Positions 1-12,900 of a stretch of DNA of 64,000 nt are shown here, in pieces. The translations under genes were made by a program, and so were the position numbers. Below the pieces are notes generated by a model. The model had not been told where the DNA came from and did no database searches. It saw only the letters and a list, made by a program, of their open reading frames with translations. The stretch comes from Mikania micrantha. Lineage: Eukaryota; Streptophyta; Magnoliopsida; Asterales; Asteraceae. How positions within the stretch are numbered: position 1 is the stretch's first letter; each line of letters opens with the position of its first letter. The stretch is from contig CM018686.1 in NCBI GenBank assembly GCA_009363875.1, forward strand, positions 9,114,001 through 9,178,000. The letters run 5' to 3'.

Positions 1-1373
1 AATAAAATATTTATTAATTAAAAAAATGTTAATAAAATGTAACATATTTGCTATTTTGATGCACACATTATTTCTAATATGAACTAAATAAATGACTTAT
101 ACTTTTAAATACTTTGCTTATTTTTTATCCTAATTTATTGATTATTGATAATTGATTGTTCATAATATAACTACCTCAAAACTTTCCTAATTAAAGTTTA
201 AAAAATTTACAACATATTGAAACATTGTACATTCTTCTTAATCATACTTCATTCTATTATCTCCTTAATGATTTTTCACCATTTATGCATTCTTCATACT
301 AGGTACGTCAATACATTTTATTCAATCTTTAAGCCTATTTTATACTAATACAAAAACTTTAATGTTTTGTATGTATATTAAATTTATATAAATTGAAATA
401 AGTGTAATACGTCTATTTTATTAATTATATTGTTTTACCATTGTAAACACACATACAATCAATTATTGAATCAACAATATTCTCATATAACCTGTTTGAT
501 ATATATATCAAACAGTTAAAAAACGGTAACATCAAACAACAAAGTTGTTATAATTAATTTAATTTATGTTTCTTAATTTTTTAATTATAATCTAATTAAA
601 CATCTTTATATCCTTGATAGGTCAAAATGAAGAAGAAGAAGAAACATTTCGAAAACAGTTAACCTATTTTACCATCATATCCCAATCCTCAAAATTACAG
701 TTTAAATGGTAACATTTAAAAAAACCTTATTAACTAATCTTTTCATAATTATTGTAATTATAAACTGTTCTAAGTAAGGTTGAATGACTTATATAGTTTG
801 CAATATAAGAAGTCCTTTGTTAGACGTTTCAAATGGTATGATTTTTTTACCTTAAATTAATTTGACACCGTGTGATAAAAAGATCCTTTTTAAATTTACA
901 AGAAGACAATTAATTACCATTCTCTTTATGTTTCGGGATGACAACCAACAAAAGTCAAGGCCAATCATTATCAAAAGTTGGAATGTATTTAAGAGATCCA
1001 GTTTTTACATATGGTTAATTATATATTGTATTATACAAAGAGAAAAGTAGGGATAGACTAAAGCTTCTGATTTTAAATAAAGAGTAGAAAGTTTCAAATA
1101 CATCAACAAACGTTGTATACAACGATATATTTGATAACTTATGAACAAAATTTTGTGACTTTTTATTCTAATTTAGTAGTTTTGTGTGATATATAACTTT
1201 ATATGTTCAAGTTTCTTATAAATGGTTGAATTCTTTATTTTTATGTTTCATTGCATATGATTTACATAGTTTAAAATCATACTTTCATATTTTATTTTTA
1301 TGTATGTTTAATGATTGAGATCATAGTGTTATACGTCGATTGTAATTATATCATTATATTATTATTTTTTTCA
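1..1373. other. AT-rich DNA, no gene seen
   Basis: Very AT-rich sequence with no long reading frame and no recognisable protein motif. The only structured item is a perfect 24-bp palindrome at 492-515. A 62-codon open frame at 862-1050 has no family features and is probably chance. Confidence 0.7.
492..515. repeat. Perfect 24-bp palindrome
   Basis: The arms read CTGTTTGATATA and TATATCAAACAG, giving a perfect inverted repeat with an AT core. It could be a cruciform or a relic of an AT-rich target site. No neighbouring gene gives it a role. Confidence 0.85.
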
Positions 1374-1381
1374 TCTTAACT
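1374..1381. repeat. 8-bp target site duplication, left copy (hAT)
   Basis: TCTTAACT lies directly left of the hAT terminus CAGGGGCGCAGG and is repeated exactly at 4507-4514 after the right terminus. Eight base pairs is the hAT superfamily target duplication length. Confidence 0.9.
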
Positions 1382-2002
1382 CAGGGGCGCAGGTTAGAAG
1401 GGACGGGGGGGGGGGGGGGGCGACCGCCCCCTGTTTTTTCGCTTAGTAGTGTACGTTTTCCGATTCGTAGTGTAAAATTTTTAAAAAAATTTTATTTCGC
1501 CCCCCAGAAAAAAGTATATACCCTATGTTCGCCCCCCTGTAAAATTATTAAAAAATTTTTAAATAATTTATAAACTTATAAATAATTAATTAATTAATGA
1601 CTATTAACTATTAACTGAATTCATATTTTAATTTAACTTTAATAATGTTTCTTAAATGTATTAAGCCCATTAGCCATTAGCCCAACTTCTCATAATCTCG
1701 CACTCTCACTTGACCAATCCAACCTCCAAGCCCAAGTAGCCCACCGGGAAAAGAAGATAAAAAAAAGGGGAACCCTTTTCTCTCTTGCGTCTCCGTATCC
1801 AGACCACATTCACCACACCGCACGTCCCCGTCTCCGACCAGCAGGCAGCCACCAATCAACGCCGCACACCGCCATCCCGCCGCCTGCGCCCCTGCCTCCC
1901 TGCGCGGTTGCGCCAATCAGCTTGCTGCGGGCACCTGTTTCAGCCTTCCAGCCAGCGATTGCGGCCCCTGTTTGGCTGTTTCCGCCTTCCAGCCAGCACC
2001 AG

Positions 2003-2150
2003 GTAATAAATTGCTTTATTTATTTTTGTTACATACTTACATTTGAGACTTTGAGTAGTTTAATTGATGATATTGTTAGTTTGTTACTTTGTTAGTGAAT
2101 GATGAATCTAAACATTTAGGGTTTTGGGTTTTTTTCAAATTTTTTTACAG
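2003..2150 (+). other. Candidate leader intron of the hAT transposase gene
   Basis: A consensus donor CAG/GTAATA at 2002/2003 and a polypyrimidine acceptor TTTTTTTACAG ending at 2150 bracket 148 bp of AT-rich DNA. The intron lies between a GC-rich leader and the first methionines of the transposase (2180 or 2198). This is inferred from splice signals only. Confidence 0.45.
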
Positions 2151-2179
2151 ATTATTGGTATAAATTTAGTGTTGGATAC

Positions 2180-4294
2180 TTGGATTCTTGGTATATCATG
2201 GGGATAGAGAAAACTATTGAATCATTTTTTAAAAACAAGTTGTTGATGAAGAGAGTGATAAGGCACGTCAAGAGAAACAAAAACGTCAAAGATGTTCAAC
2301 TAGTGAGCCGAATGGTTAATCTTAACCATGGTATTCCAAATGGTAATGAAGTTGTTGCTAACAATTTAGAAAGAGATCCGGCTAAACGAATACAAATGTT
2401 TGATCACCCGGTTAATTTAAGAGAACAAGTAAGACAGGCTAATTTGAATTTAGGACTATACCAAATCTATCTTAAAGAGTATCCTAAAGATCAAAAGCAA
2501 TGTAGATTCATAAGTGCTTGGTTCAAGATGTTTCCTAGTTGGTTAGAGTATTCACCAACAACAAATGCTTCATATTGTTTTCTTTGTTACTTGTTCAATG
2601 ATAAACCAAATGTGCGCAGTGGATATGATGCATTTACAGTTAAAGGTTTTAACAATTGGAAAAAAGTTAATGATGGGAAAAATTGTGCATTCTTGAACCA
2701 CATTGATTCTTCTCAACATAGAAATGCTGTGACTTATAGTGAAAATTTGCTAAACCAAGCAACACACATTGGAAATGTCTTTGAAAAACAAAGTCAAGAA
2801 CAAATATTAAAGAACCGTTTACGATTAAAAACTTCGATTGATGTAGTTCGTTGGTTGACATACCAAGCTTGTGCCTTACGTGGACATGATGAATCTAGTA
2901 ATTCTAAGAATTGGGGTAATTTTCTTGAAATGTTTAAAATTTTAGCTTCTTATAATGATGAAGTTGCGAAAGTTGTATTAGAGAACGCTCCTTATAATTT
3001 AAAATATACTTCTAGTGAAATTCAAAAAGAAATTCTAGATATTATTGCAAATAAAGTTAGAGGCCATATTCGTAGTGAAGTGGGGGATTCATACTATTGT
3101 GTAATGGTTGATGAGTCACGAGATGAGTCGAATTCTTTTCAAATTTGGTTTTTACTATTAATGTTGTTTGTGCTTCTAGTAAGCATCATGATGAGTTACA
3201 AAAGGCAAAGGCATATGAGATTCAAAAGTTGTTAGATTTGGGTGAAATTGGATCGGGATCGGGACTTAATCAAGTTAGGACATTAAGTAGCCCTGGTGAT
3301 ACACGTTGGGGTTCCCATTTTAAATCCGTTTGTAGTTTGATTGAAATGTTTGATGTTACTCGAGTTGTTCTACAGGGAATTATTGAAGACTTATCTCATA
3401 CTACTCATTCACAACGTAGAGATGCTGATACAGCTTACGGTTACTTGCAATCATTTGAGTTTGTGTTTATTCTTCACTTGATGAAGGAACTAATGGGAAA
3501 AACCAATGATCTTTCTAAAGCACTACAAAAGAAATCCCAGGAATTCTTAATGCCATGGAGTTAGTTTCATCAACAAAGGATAATCTGAACATTTTTAGAA
3601 ACAATGGATGGGATTCTTTTTTTGCAAAGGTAACTTTTTTTTTTGTAATAAACTTCAAATAGATTTGCCAAATATGGAATCTCCATACACTTTAACTTGG
3701 TATTGATCTCGGAAAAAAGATCTTCATGTTACATTTGGACATTATTACCGAGTAGATTTGTTTAATGCCACATTTGACAAACAACTACATGAGTTGAATA
3801 GTAGATTTAATGAGGAAACGATCGAGTTGTTATCTCTTAGTTCAAGTTTAACTTCAAAAGAGATTAATGTTGATGAGATTTGTCTTCTTGTTGAAAAGTA
3901 TTATCCTCAAGATTTTAGCGATCAAGAGAAGATTCAGTTGCGATATCAGTTGGAAATTTTTAATATTGAGAAGTCAAAGAATATCAACTTAAGTGGTGCA
4001 TCAACAATTTCGGATCTATGCAAAAGTCTTGTGGATACTAAGAAACATGAAACATACTATTTGGTTGATAGAGTGATTCGGTTAATTCTGACACTTCCGG
4101 TTTCAATTGCAACAACAGAGAGAGGGTTTTCAGCAACGAAAATATTAAAGAATCGCCTTCGCAATAAGGTGTATGATGATTATCTTGCGAATAGCTTGGT
4201 GATTTACATAGAGAAGGAAATTGCCGAAAACTTTGACTCGGAATCCATAATCGATGAATTTAAAAATCTTAAAGGTCGTCGCCCTGAGTTGTAA
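2180..4294 (+). pseudogene. hAT transposase (TTF-finger/DUF4371/hAT-C type), broken
   Basis: The first part (2180-3130) carries a TTF-like zinc finger with the motif SYCFLCYLF near residues 130-140, followed by the start of a DUF4371 transposase core ending at MVDESRDES. There the homology jumps: the frame shifts at about 3130-3150, and the following piece (3145-3564) resumes far downstream in the core (SSKHHDELQKAKA, TRWGSHFKS). An internal deletion with frameshift is therefore likely. A second break lies between 3564 and 3758. The last piece (3758-4294, 178 residues) contains the hAT dimerisation domain (LPVSIATTERGFSA, then KNRLRNKVYDDYLANSLV) and ends near the right terminus. The catalytic region is incomplete, so no active enzyme is expected. 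Family members normally run about 750-800 residues. Confidence 0.88.
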
Positions 4295-4506
4295 TCTTCT
4301 TTAAGGTACTTAACTTTTTCACTCATCATGATAATTATTTAAATCTTTGTTTGTTTCAAAAAAATCTACTTTTTATTGTTTGACGGTTTGACCCGACCCG
4401 AATCGCCAACCCGAATATTTAACTGTTAGCGTTAGGTCGTTAGGGAAAAAAAATTTATATGTGGCAAAGTTTCGCTCCCTATGCTTTTGGTCAAGCTTCG
4501 CCACAG

Positions 4507-4514
4507 TCTTAACT
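4507..4514. repeat. 8-bp target site duplication, right copy (hAT)
   Basis: TCTTAACT matches 1374-1381 exactly and directly follows the terminal GCCACAG. Confidence 0.9.
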
Positions 4515-5540
4515 TAAAGTAAGCACGTGTGTTACACTGGTTACTCACCTAGTATTGGAATACAAGAATAAAAAAAATGCTAATCTCCTAATGCCCTGGC
4601 GGAAAAAAAATGCTAAGTAAAAGAAAACGAAAATTGAATCAATTTTCTTTTGATCAACTGTCGTTGCACCACAAGAAGTAAAAGAAACCCATTCACGTGG
4701 CTTTAGATCAACCAGCACAAGCCACCATCACCTTCCATTGTGAAATTGGAATTCGTTCATCCTCGTGTTGTATCTATTCGTTGAACTTTAGTGTTTAAAC
4801 GGTTAATTATTGATCAAAAGGGTATAATCTTTTCTCATCAGTAGATTAGAATATTAGATTAGTTAGAATTATTTGTATTTGCATGTTTTGTAACCATGAT
4901 TTTGATTGAGATTTTAATAATGAAAAAGTTTGAAACCCTAATTCCGTTATTTAATACTAATCAGTCAAACTCTTTTTACCTAAACAATATTATTGATTTC
5001 ACAATAATAACATACCAGCTGTTTTAAAAAATAAAGAGCTTTGTTCAATTTTATGTTTTTGTTTATTGATATGTGTGGTTCGTGGCTCACACATATGTTA
5101 AAATTACTTGGAGATCAAAACATAGAGTTTAGTATGATTAACATTTCTAACAGTTTGTTAAAAACTTAAATCCATATATTTTGTCACAGATTAAGTAAGG
5201 AAGAAACTTTTGCACATACTATGTTCTGAATTATTGATATGTGAAATAGATATTTATAAGGGTGTCATGAATTATTAGTATGTGGACGAATCTCAACATA
5301 TTAATTAGAAATTTCAAATGTAATAAATAAAGAGAGAATTTCAAGAATGAAGTGCAATATGTGCATCATTTATCTATAAAATCAAGCATATGAGTATTAA
5401 CGCTACAAATTAAGAATCTTGAAAAACTATCTTCGTCTAAAGAATTAGTAAATCAACAAATAATGCAATGCAATGTGATTATGTGAATTTGATAAATGTA
5501 TTTCGATAACCCATTTTTATTTATGTTTAATAGTGATAGT
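4515..5540. other. Non-coding spacer between hAT and CACTA remnants
   Basis: AT-rich DNA without an open frame of note. It should contain the 5' end or leader of the left CACTA copy, but I could not find a convincing CACTAC terminal repeat. Confidence 0.55.
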
Positions 5541-5560
5541 AACTTCAGGAAACCATAGAC

Positions 5561-8500
5561 ATGGGGGATGCTAGAGATTATATGTATATACCTAGACAGT
5601 TACCTGAATTTGAATCAGGAGTTATTGAATTTTTTAATGCTCCATTTGCTAAGGCAGCAAAAGGAGATCAAATTTGTTGTCCTTGCAAACAGTGTATAAA
5701 CCGATATTGGTATCGAAGATATGAAGCATTAGATCATTTGAAAGGATACAGCTTCTTAGAAAACTACTATGTATGAGTTTTTCATGGAGAAAACCCCTCA
5801 AAATTAAACAAGATCTAATACTGTCATTGATGATGATGATGGAGCAGGTATGCATGATCAAATAGATGAATTATTGACTGACAGGTTTAAAGATATTGCA
5901 GAGGAAACAAGTACACTACACGAAGATTTAAATGAAGAGGCTAAAAATTTCTATAAGCTGGTTGAAGATGGAAAGCAAGAGTTTTTCCTTGAGTGTAAAA
6001 GTTTTACAAAGCTATCTTTCATCGTCAGAATCCTTCTTTACAAGATGCGTTATAGGCAAAATAATGTGGCATTTATTGATCTCCTAAAACTTATACAATA
6101 GTTGATTCCACAGGCAAAACTTCTGACTAGTTTTATTGAAGCTAAAAAAACCATAAAGGATTTAGCTTTGCATCAAAAAAAGATTCATGCATGTCCAAAT
6201 GATTGTATGTTATATTGGAAAAACTATAAAGATGATGATGTGTGCCACATTTGCCATACCTCTAAATGGAAACAATTAAATGAGAAACAAGGGAGCATGC
6301 ATAATAACAATCATTCTGAAAAATCTTCGAAAGTTTTGGCGAAAGTGGTCTGGCATTTTCCTGTTAAACTAAGACTACAAAGACTCTTCATGTGTTCGGA
6401 AACAACTTAATATATGACATGTCACGATGAAGGACGTATGAAAGATGGAAATTTACGACATCGTGCAGACGGGCAAAGCCGGAAGGAATTTGATTCTTTG
6501 TTTTGCAAAAGAAACAAGAGATGTGAGGTTATGATTATCAAGTGATAGATTTAATCCATTTCGAACAATCAACATTTCTTATAGCACGTGGCATGTGGTG
6601 TTAGTTAACTACAACATGCCTCCATGGATGTCACTGAAACAATAATACTTCATGTTGTCTTTGTTAATTCCTAGACCCATATGAGCTGGTAATAACATAG
6701 ATGCTTATTTACATCCTTTAGTTGAGGAGCTTAAAAATTGTGGGTTGATGGGTTGGAGACTTATCATAAATATAAGTATGAAACCTTTAAAATGTATGCA
6801 ACCTTAATGTGGACAATCGGTGGTTTTCCATGTTAATCAATGTTAATAGGATGGAAAAGAAAAGGAAAATTTGCTTGTCCGTGTTGTAATTATGAGACTA
6901 GTTCAGTGTACTTGAAATATAGTAAGAAAACGTGTTATATGGATCATCACATGCTTTTAGACGTTAAAAGTCCATGGTGACTTAATAAAAATGCTTTTAA
7001 TGGTAAGACTGAGAAAATACTTTCTTTTAAAACTACTATGAGTTGATGAAGCCTTAAGAGAGTTGTGTAATTTTAAAAATCTCTTTGGAAAAGCACAGAA
7101 GAAATAAATTGATAACACTGCCCATGGAAGAAAAAATCAATACTCTTTGAATTACCTTATTGACAATGTAATAGACGTTGACATAATCTTGATGTGATGC
7201 ACCTTGAAAAAAATTAATGTGATAACGTGATAGGGATCTTGTTAGATATAAGAGGAAAGCCAAAAGATCATGCAAAAGCCCGATTTGACCTATTAGAACT
7301 AGGAATCAATAAAAAGATTCAACCGGAGTTTTCTAATGATCACGAGCAAGTTAACGTCCACAAAGCTTGTTTTTCAATGTCTCCAAATGAGAAAATCATT
7401 TATTGTCATGTTTTGAAGGAAAAAATTGCCTTATGGGTGTGATCTAATATTGCATGGTGTGTTCATTCTTCAGACTAGAAATTTTCTGGTTACAAGAGTC
7501 TTGATGCTCATATATACTTGAATTACTTACTTCAAGTTCCTTTGAGAAAGTCATTCCAAAGCACGTTGCATTCCCTTTTTTTAGGCTGGGTGGGTTTTTT
7601 CGAATTTTTTATAGCAAGGTACTTATTCCCGAGGACCTTGACCAATTACAATCAGAAGTCACAGAGACGTTGTGGTGATTTTGAGAAAATATTCTTGCCG
7701 GCTTTTTTTACATAATGGTGCATTACCTATCCACTTGGTTAATGAAGTTAGGCTTGGAGGACGCGTTCAATATAGATGGATTTTTTTTTATGGAAAGATA
7801 CTTGTGTAAGTTGAAGTCTTATGTGCAGAACAAGAACCTACATGAGGGATCTATAGCAGAAGAGTATTTGATTGAAGAATGCTTGAGTTTTTGCTCACAT
7901 TATATACATGGATCAAATACATGATGCAATAATAGTGGAAATAATGTCAATAATTTGGATGAAGAAAAAGAATCCAATAGACCAATATTTATGAATAGCG
8001 GCCATCCTTTGGGAAGTAAAAGATGTAGACAAGGGGATCCTTGCACTTTAGATCTTACTCTAAAGGAAAAAGCATATCGTTATGCTTTATTTGATTGCGA
8101 TTGTGCACAAGTTAATGTGTATAACTAGTAAGTAACCAATTCATAACCTCCTTTTCCTCAAATCATATGTTATTATGAATTATTTCATATTCATCTTCTT
8201 TTTGCTTAAATGATGAGCATGAAACCTATGTTCACAACCAACAATGAAAAAGTCGATGGGTGCGCGCACAAAACCTTAGTTATGAATTTGCCAATTGGTT
8301 ATAATATAAAGTAATAAGTATTGATATTCCAGAAAATATTTTTTTGGCTTTCTAAAGATCCTAGTCCCACATCCAAGAGATATAATGGAAATTATGCTAA
8401 TGGATATAGGTTTCATACCAAATAATGAGATGCTTAATGCATACTCAGGATAGTGGCGTTTCAATTACTGCTTTAACTCCTAGCTTTACAAGTTCTTGAG

Positions 8501-8954
8501 ATAAACATCCTACTGTTGGAATGCTGACTACTGGGAAAGAATCTTGGACATAATTGAACTTGACTATTGGTCTAAGTTCAATGTTGTATTGTTTCATTGT
8601 GAGTGGTACCAAGTTCAAAAAGATGATTATGGCTTAACATGTTTTAATATGAATAAATTTTGCTATTCAGATGATCGTTTTGTCTTGCCTTCTCAAGTGA
8701 ATCAGGTGTTCTATGTACTAGAACATATAGAAGACGGTTTGCATCATGTTTACAATACAGTTCCAAGAGATGTTTATGACTTTGAAGATGAAAATAATGA
8801 AACTAATGGTGGCTCTTATTGGTGTGAGCCAAATGAAGATACTTTAGATTATGTTGTACAAGTTGGCGAGCATGAGATACAATTGTTAAGAAAAGATATC
8901 GCTCCTCTTGTAGTTGCCACAAATACAAAGTTATCTGACGGAGCTGGTAGTTAG
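5561..8954 (+). pseudogene. CACTA (En/Spm) TNP2-like transposase, left arm, decayed
   Basis: The first segment (5561-5776) is a transposase-associated domain with the Cys pattern CCPCKQCINR and the typical end HLKGYSFLENYYV. The second (5850-6410) continues with an in-frame TAG at 6099-6101 and carries HACPNDCMLYWKNY and CHICHTSKWK, characteristic of the CACTA Transposase_21 region. From 6411 to 7710 the same protein can be followed only in pieces through frameshifts and stops. 7715-7924 matches the DUF4218-like part. 8544-8954 is the C-terminal DUF4216-like domain (FHCEWYQVQKDDYGLTCFNMNKFCYSDD). In living elements this enzyme cuts CACTA termini. This copy is dead. It is mirrored by a second copy on the minus strand from 13.4 to 9.8 kb. 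Confidence 0.85.
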
Positions 8955-9214
8955 AGCGATGATGATTCTGATTATGATGATACATTACGGGATTTGGATT
9001 CTTGCGAATGAAGATGGTGTTAATTGATTTACCAACATTACTATCAATTTTTTTACATTTAATGATGTGTTGAACTGTTGGTTTCATGCTTGAGCTTTTT
9101 AAATAAATTTATTAGAAAAAGCTGACGTGGAATATATACAAATGCTACAATTTGAATATGCAAGGTAATTATTTATTCAAGTTCATAGTTTTTCAGTTGG
9201 CATGGTAATTGATT

Positions 9215-9400
9215 TATGATTCTTGAGCTCCTAACCAAGCAGCGATCAAGGGACCTGCGCCCCCTTACGAGTTCTAGGCACAGCACCCCTAGAGTGGTTA
9301 TAGGCGCAGCGCCCCTTGTGGCGGTCCTACTTTCAAGGGGCAGCGCTCATTGTGGGGTTCGGGGCAACTCCCTGAAACCTAAACGAAATTACCTAATTTT
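9215..9400 (+). repeat. GC-rich subterminal motif block of the left CACTA copy
   Basis: Within AT-rich surroundings this stretch repeats motifs like GGCGCAGCGCCCC and AGGGGCAGCGCTC. CACTA elements often carry such motifs near their ends for transposase binding. The inverted copy near 9730-9800 keeps only part of the block. The function is an inference from position and composition. Confidence 0.4.
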
Positions 9401-9989
9401 ATGAATTCATAAAATAAATAGTTGTTCTCTCACTAAATTGTTAAATAGGAATCTAAAATCTTTTAAAGGATTTTTATCCTAATATTTAGAAGAAATTACC
9501 GCTTGTGGAAGGTTTAAATTTCATCAAACGTTTTATAAGGAAAACTTGGAGGGTGAGGTCCGTGAGGATGAAATTTACTTTTTCCACAAGTTGTAATTTC
9601 TTCTAAATATGTGGATAAAACTCCTTTCAAAAGATTTTAAATTTCAATTTAATAATTCCGTGAGAGAACAACTATTTATTCTATACAATCATTAAATAAG
9701 GTAATTTCATTTAGGTTTCGTGGCATTGCTGTGAACCTCAGTCTCTGCCCATAGAACCCGGTAAGGGGGCACAACCCTCTTGACTGCTGCTTGGTCAGAG
9801 CTCAAGAATCATAAATCAATTAACATGTCAATTGAAAAACTTTGAACTTGAATAAAAAATTACCATGCATATCAAAATTGTAACATTTGTATATAATCCA
9901 TGTCGGTTTTTCTAATAAATTTATCGAAAAAGCTCAAAGCTTGAAACCAACAATTCAACACATTATAAAATGTGAAAAATTTATATTAA

Positions 9990-12900
9990 TGTTATTAACT
10001 CAATTAGGACCATGTTCATCTGCAAGCATCCAATCCCATAGTGTATCATTATAATCAGAATCATCATTGCTCTGACTATCAATTGCGAGAGCTAACTTTG
10101 TATTTGCGGCAACTACAAGAGGAGGGATATCTTTTCTTTACAGTTGAATATAATGGTCACCGACATGTGCAACATAACCAAAAGTATTTTCATTTGGCTC
10201 ACACCAATAAGAGCCACTAGCAGTTTCATTATTTTTTCTTCAAATCATAAGCATCTCTTGGAACCATAATATGAACATAACGCAAACCAACTTCTATAGG
10301 ATCTAGTACAAAGAACACCTGATTTACTTAAGAAGGCATGACAAAAGGATCATCTGAATAGCAAAATTTGATCATATTAACACATGTTAAGCCATAATCA
10401 TCTTTTTGAACTTGGTTTCACTCACAATGAAACAATACAACTTTGAACATAGACCAATAGTCAACTTCAATTATGTCCAAAATTCTTCTATAGTAATCGG
10501 CATTCACAAAGTAGGTTGTTTATCTCGAAAACTTGCAAAGCTAGGAGTTAAAGCACTAATTGAAACACCACCATCGTGAGTATGGCATTTAACATCTCGT
10601 GATTTTGTATGAAACCTATATCCATAAGCATAATTCCCATAATATCTCTTGATTGTGGGACTAGGACCTTTAGAAAGCCAAAATATATTTTCTGGAATAT
10701 TACTACTTATTACTTTATCTTGTAACCAATTGGCAAATTCATGACTATGCTTTTGTGTGCACGTCCATTGGCGTTTTTGTTTTTGGTTGTCAACATAAGC
10801 TTCATGCTCATTACATCATCAATTTCGCAAAAAGAATATTAATATGAATAATTCCTAATAACATATAATTCGAGGAAAAGGAAGTTATGAATTTGTTACT
10901 TATTTGTTATACCCATTAACTTCTGCACAATCACAATTAAATCCGGCATAAAGATACACTTTTTCCTCTAGAGTAACATCTAAAGTGCAAGGATTCCCTT
11001 GTCTACATCTTTTACTTCCCAAAGGATGGCCGCTATTCACAAATATTGGTCTAGCAGATTCTTTTTCTTTATCCAAATTATTGACATTATTTCCCGTATT
11101 ATTGCTTCATGTATTTGATCCATGTATATAATATGAGCAAAAAGTCAAGCATTCTTCAAGCAAATACCCTTATGTTATAGATCCATTGGGTAGGTTCTTG
11201 TTCTGCACGTAAGACTTTAACTTGCACAAGTATCTTTCCATAAAAAGATCCATCTATATTGAACACGTCCTCCAAGCCTAACTTCATCAACCAAGTGGAT
11301 AGGTAAATGCACCATTAAGTCAAAAAAAGCTGGAAAGAATATTTTCTCAAATTCACCACAACGTCTCTGTGACTTCTGATTGTATTTGGTCATGGTCCTC
11401 AGGAATAATTACATTGCTTCAAAAAACTCAAAAAAAAACCCCCCACCTAATAAAAGGGAATGCAACGTGCTTTAGAATGACTTTCTCACATCAACTTGAA
11501 GCAAGTATTGCAAAAATATATGAGCATCATGACTCTTGTAACCTGAAAATTTCTAGTTTGAAGAATGGACACATGGTGCAATATTATATGACACCCATAA
11601 GTCAATTTTGTTTCCTTCAAAACACGACAAAAAATGATTTTCTCATTTGGAGACATTGAAAAACAAGCTTTGTGGAAGATAACTTGCTCGTGATCATTTG
11701 AAAGCTCTGGTTGAAGCTTTTCTTTGATTCCTAGTTCTAATAGGCCAAATCAGGCTTTTGCATGATCTTTTGACTTTCCTCATATATATAACAAGATCCG
11801 TATCACATTATGACATATATTTTTTTTCCAAGGTGCATCACGTCAAGATTATGTCGACGTCTATTAAATTATCAGTAAGGAATTTCAAAGAGTATTGATT
11901 TTTCCTCCATGGGCAAATGTTATTATTTTATTTCTTCTATGCTTTTCCAAAGAGATTTTTAAAATTACACAACTCTCTTAAGGCTTCATCACCTGATAGG
12001 ATTTTTGGAGAAAGCCTTTTCTCAGTCTTACCATTAAAAGCATTTTTATTAAGTCGCAATGGGTGTTCAACATCTAAATACTTGCGATGATCCATATGAC
12101 ACGTTTTTTACTATATTTCAAGTACACTGAACTAGTCTCATAATTACAACACAAATAAGCAAATTTTCCTTTTGTTTTCCATCCTGATAACATTGAATAA
12201 CTTGGAAAATCATTGATTGTCCACATTAAGATTGCATACATTTTAAAGGTTTCATCTTCATATGTATCAGAAGTCTCCATCCCATCAACCCATAATTTTT
12301 TAAGCTCCTCAACTAAAGGCTGTAAAATAGACATGTATGTAATTACAAGGTGATTTGGGTCCAGGAATTAACAGAGACAAAATGAAGTATTCTAGTTTTA
12401 GTGACATCCATGGAGGCATATTGTAGTTAACTAACTCCACATGCCATGTACTATGAGAAATGCTCATTATTCGAAATGGATTAAATTCATCACTTGATAA
12501 TCCGAACCTCATATTTCTCGTTTCTTTTGCAAAATTAGAATACAAAGAATCAAATTCGTTCAAGCTTTGCCCTTCCACATGATGTCGTAAATGTCCATCT
12601 TTCATATGTCCTTCATCATGTCATGTCATATATTTAGCTGTTTATAAACATGTGAAAGTCTTTGTAGACTTGTTTTTATAGAAAAATGCCATACCACTTT
12701 TGCGAAAACTTTTGAAGATTTTTCAGAATGTTTGTTATTATGCGTGCCCCTTGTTTCTCGTTTAATTTTTTCCACTTAAAGGTGTGGCAAATGTGGCACA
12801 CATCATCATCTTTATAGTTTTTCCAATATAACATACAATCATTCGGACATGCATGAATCTTTTTATGATTCAACCATAAATCCGTTATGATTTTTGTAGC

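Larger units (their letters stand above)
1382..4506 (+). mobile_element. hAT DNA transposon, 3.1 kb, defective
   Basis: The element begins CAGGGGCGCAGG and ends GCTTCGCCACAG. The reverse complement of the right end matches the left end at 8 of 12 positions, so the terminal repeats are short and imperfect, as in ZMYM/DUF4371-type plant hATs. A perfect 8-bp duplication TCTTAACT flanks both ends. Inside are a homopolymeric G tract near the left end, a GC-rich leader (about 1680-2002) with a plausible intron, and a broken transposase gene in the same orientation. The outer limits are well supported by the duplication; autonomy is ruled out by the coding damage. Confidence 0.9.

Noticed and set aside
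1677..2006. Overlapping open frames on both strands in GC-rich DNA
   Set aside because: They lie in the leader of the hAT transposase gene, have no family features, and the plus frame runs into a good splice donor.
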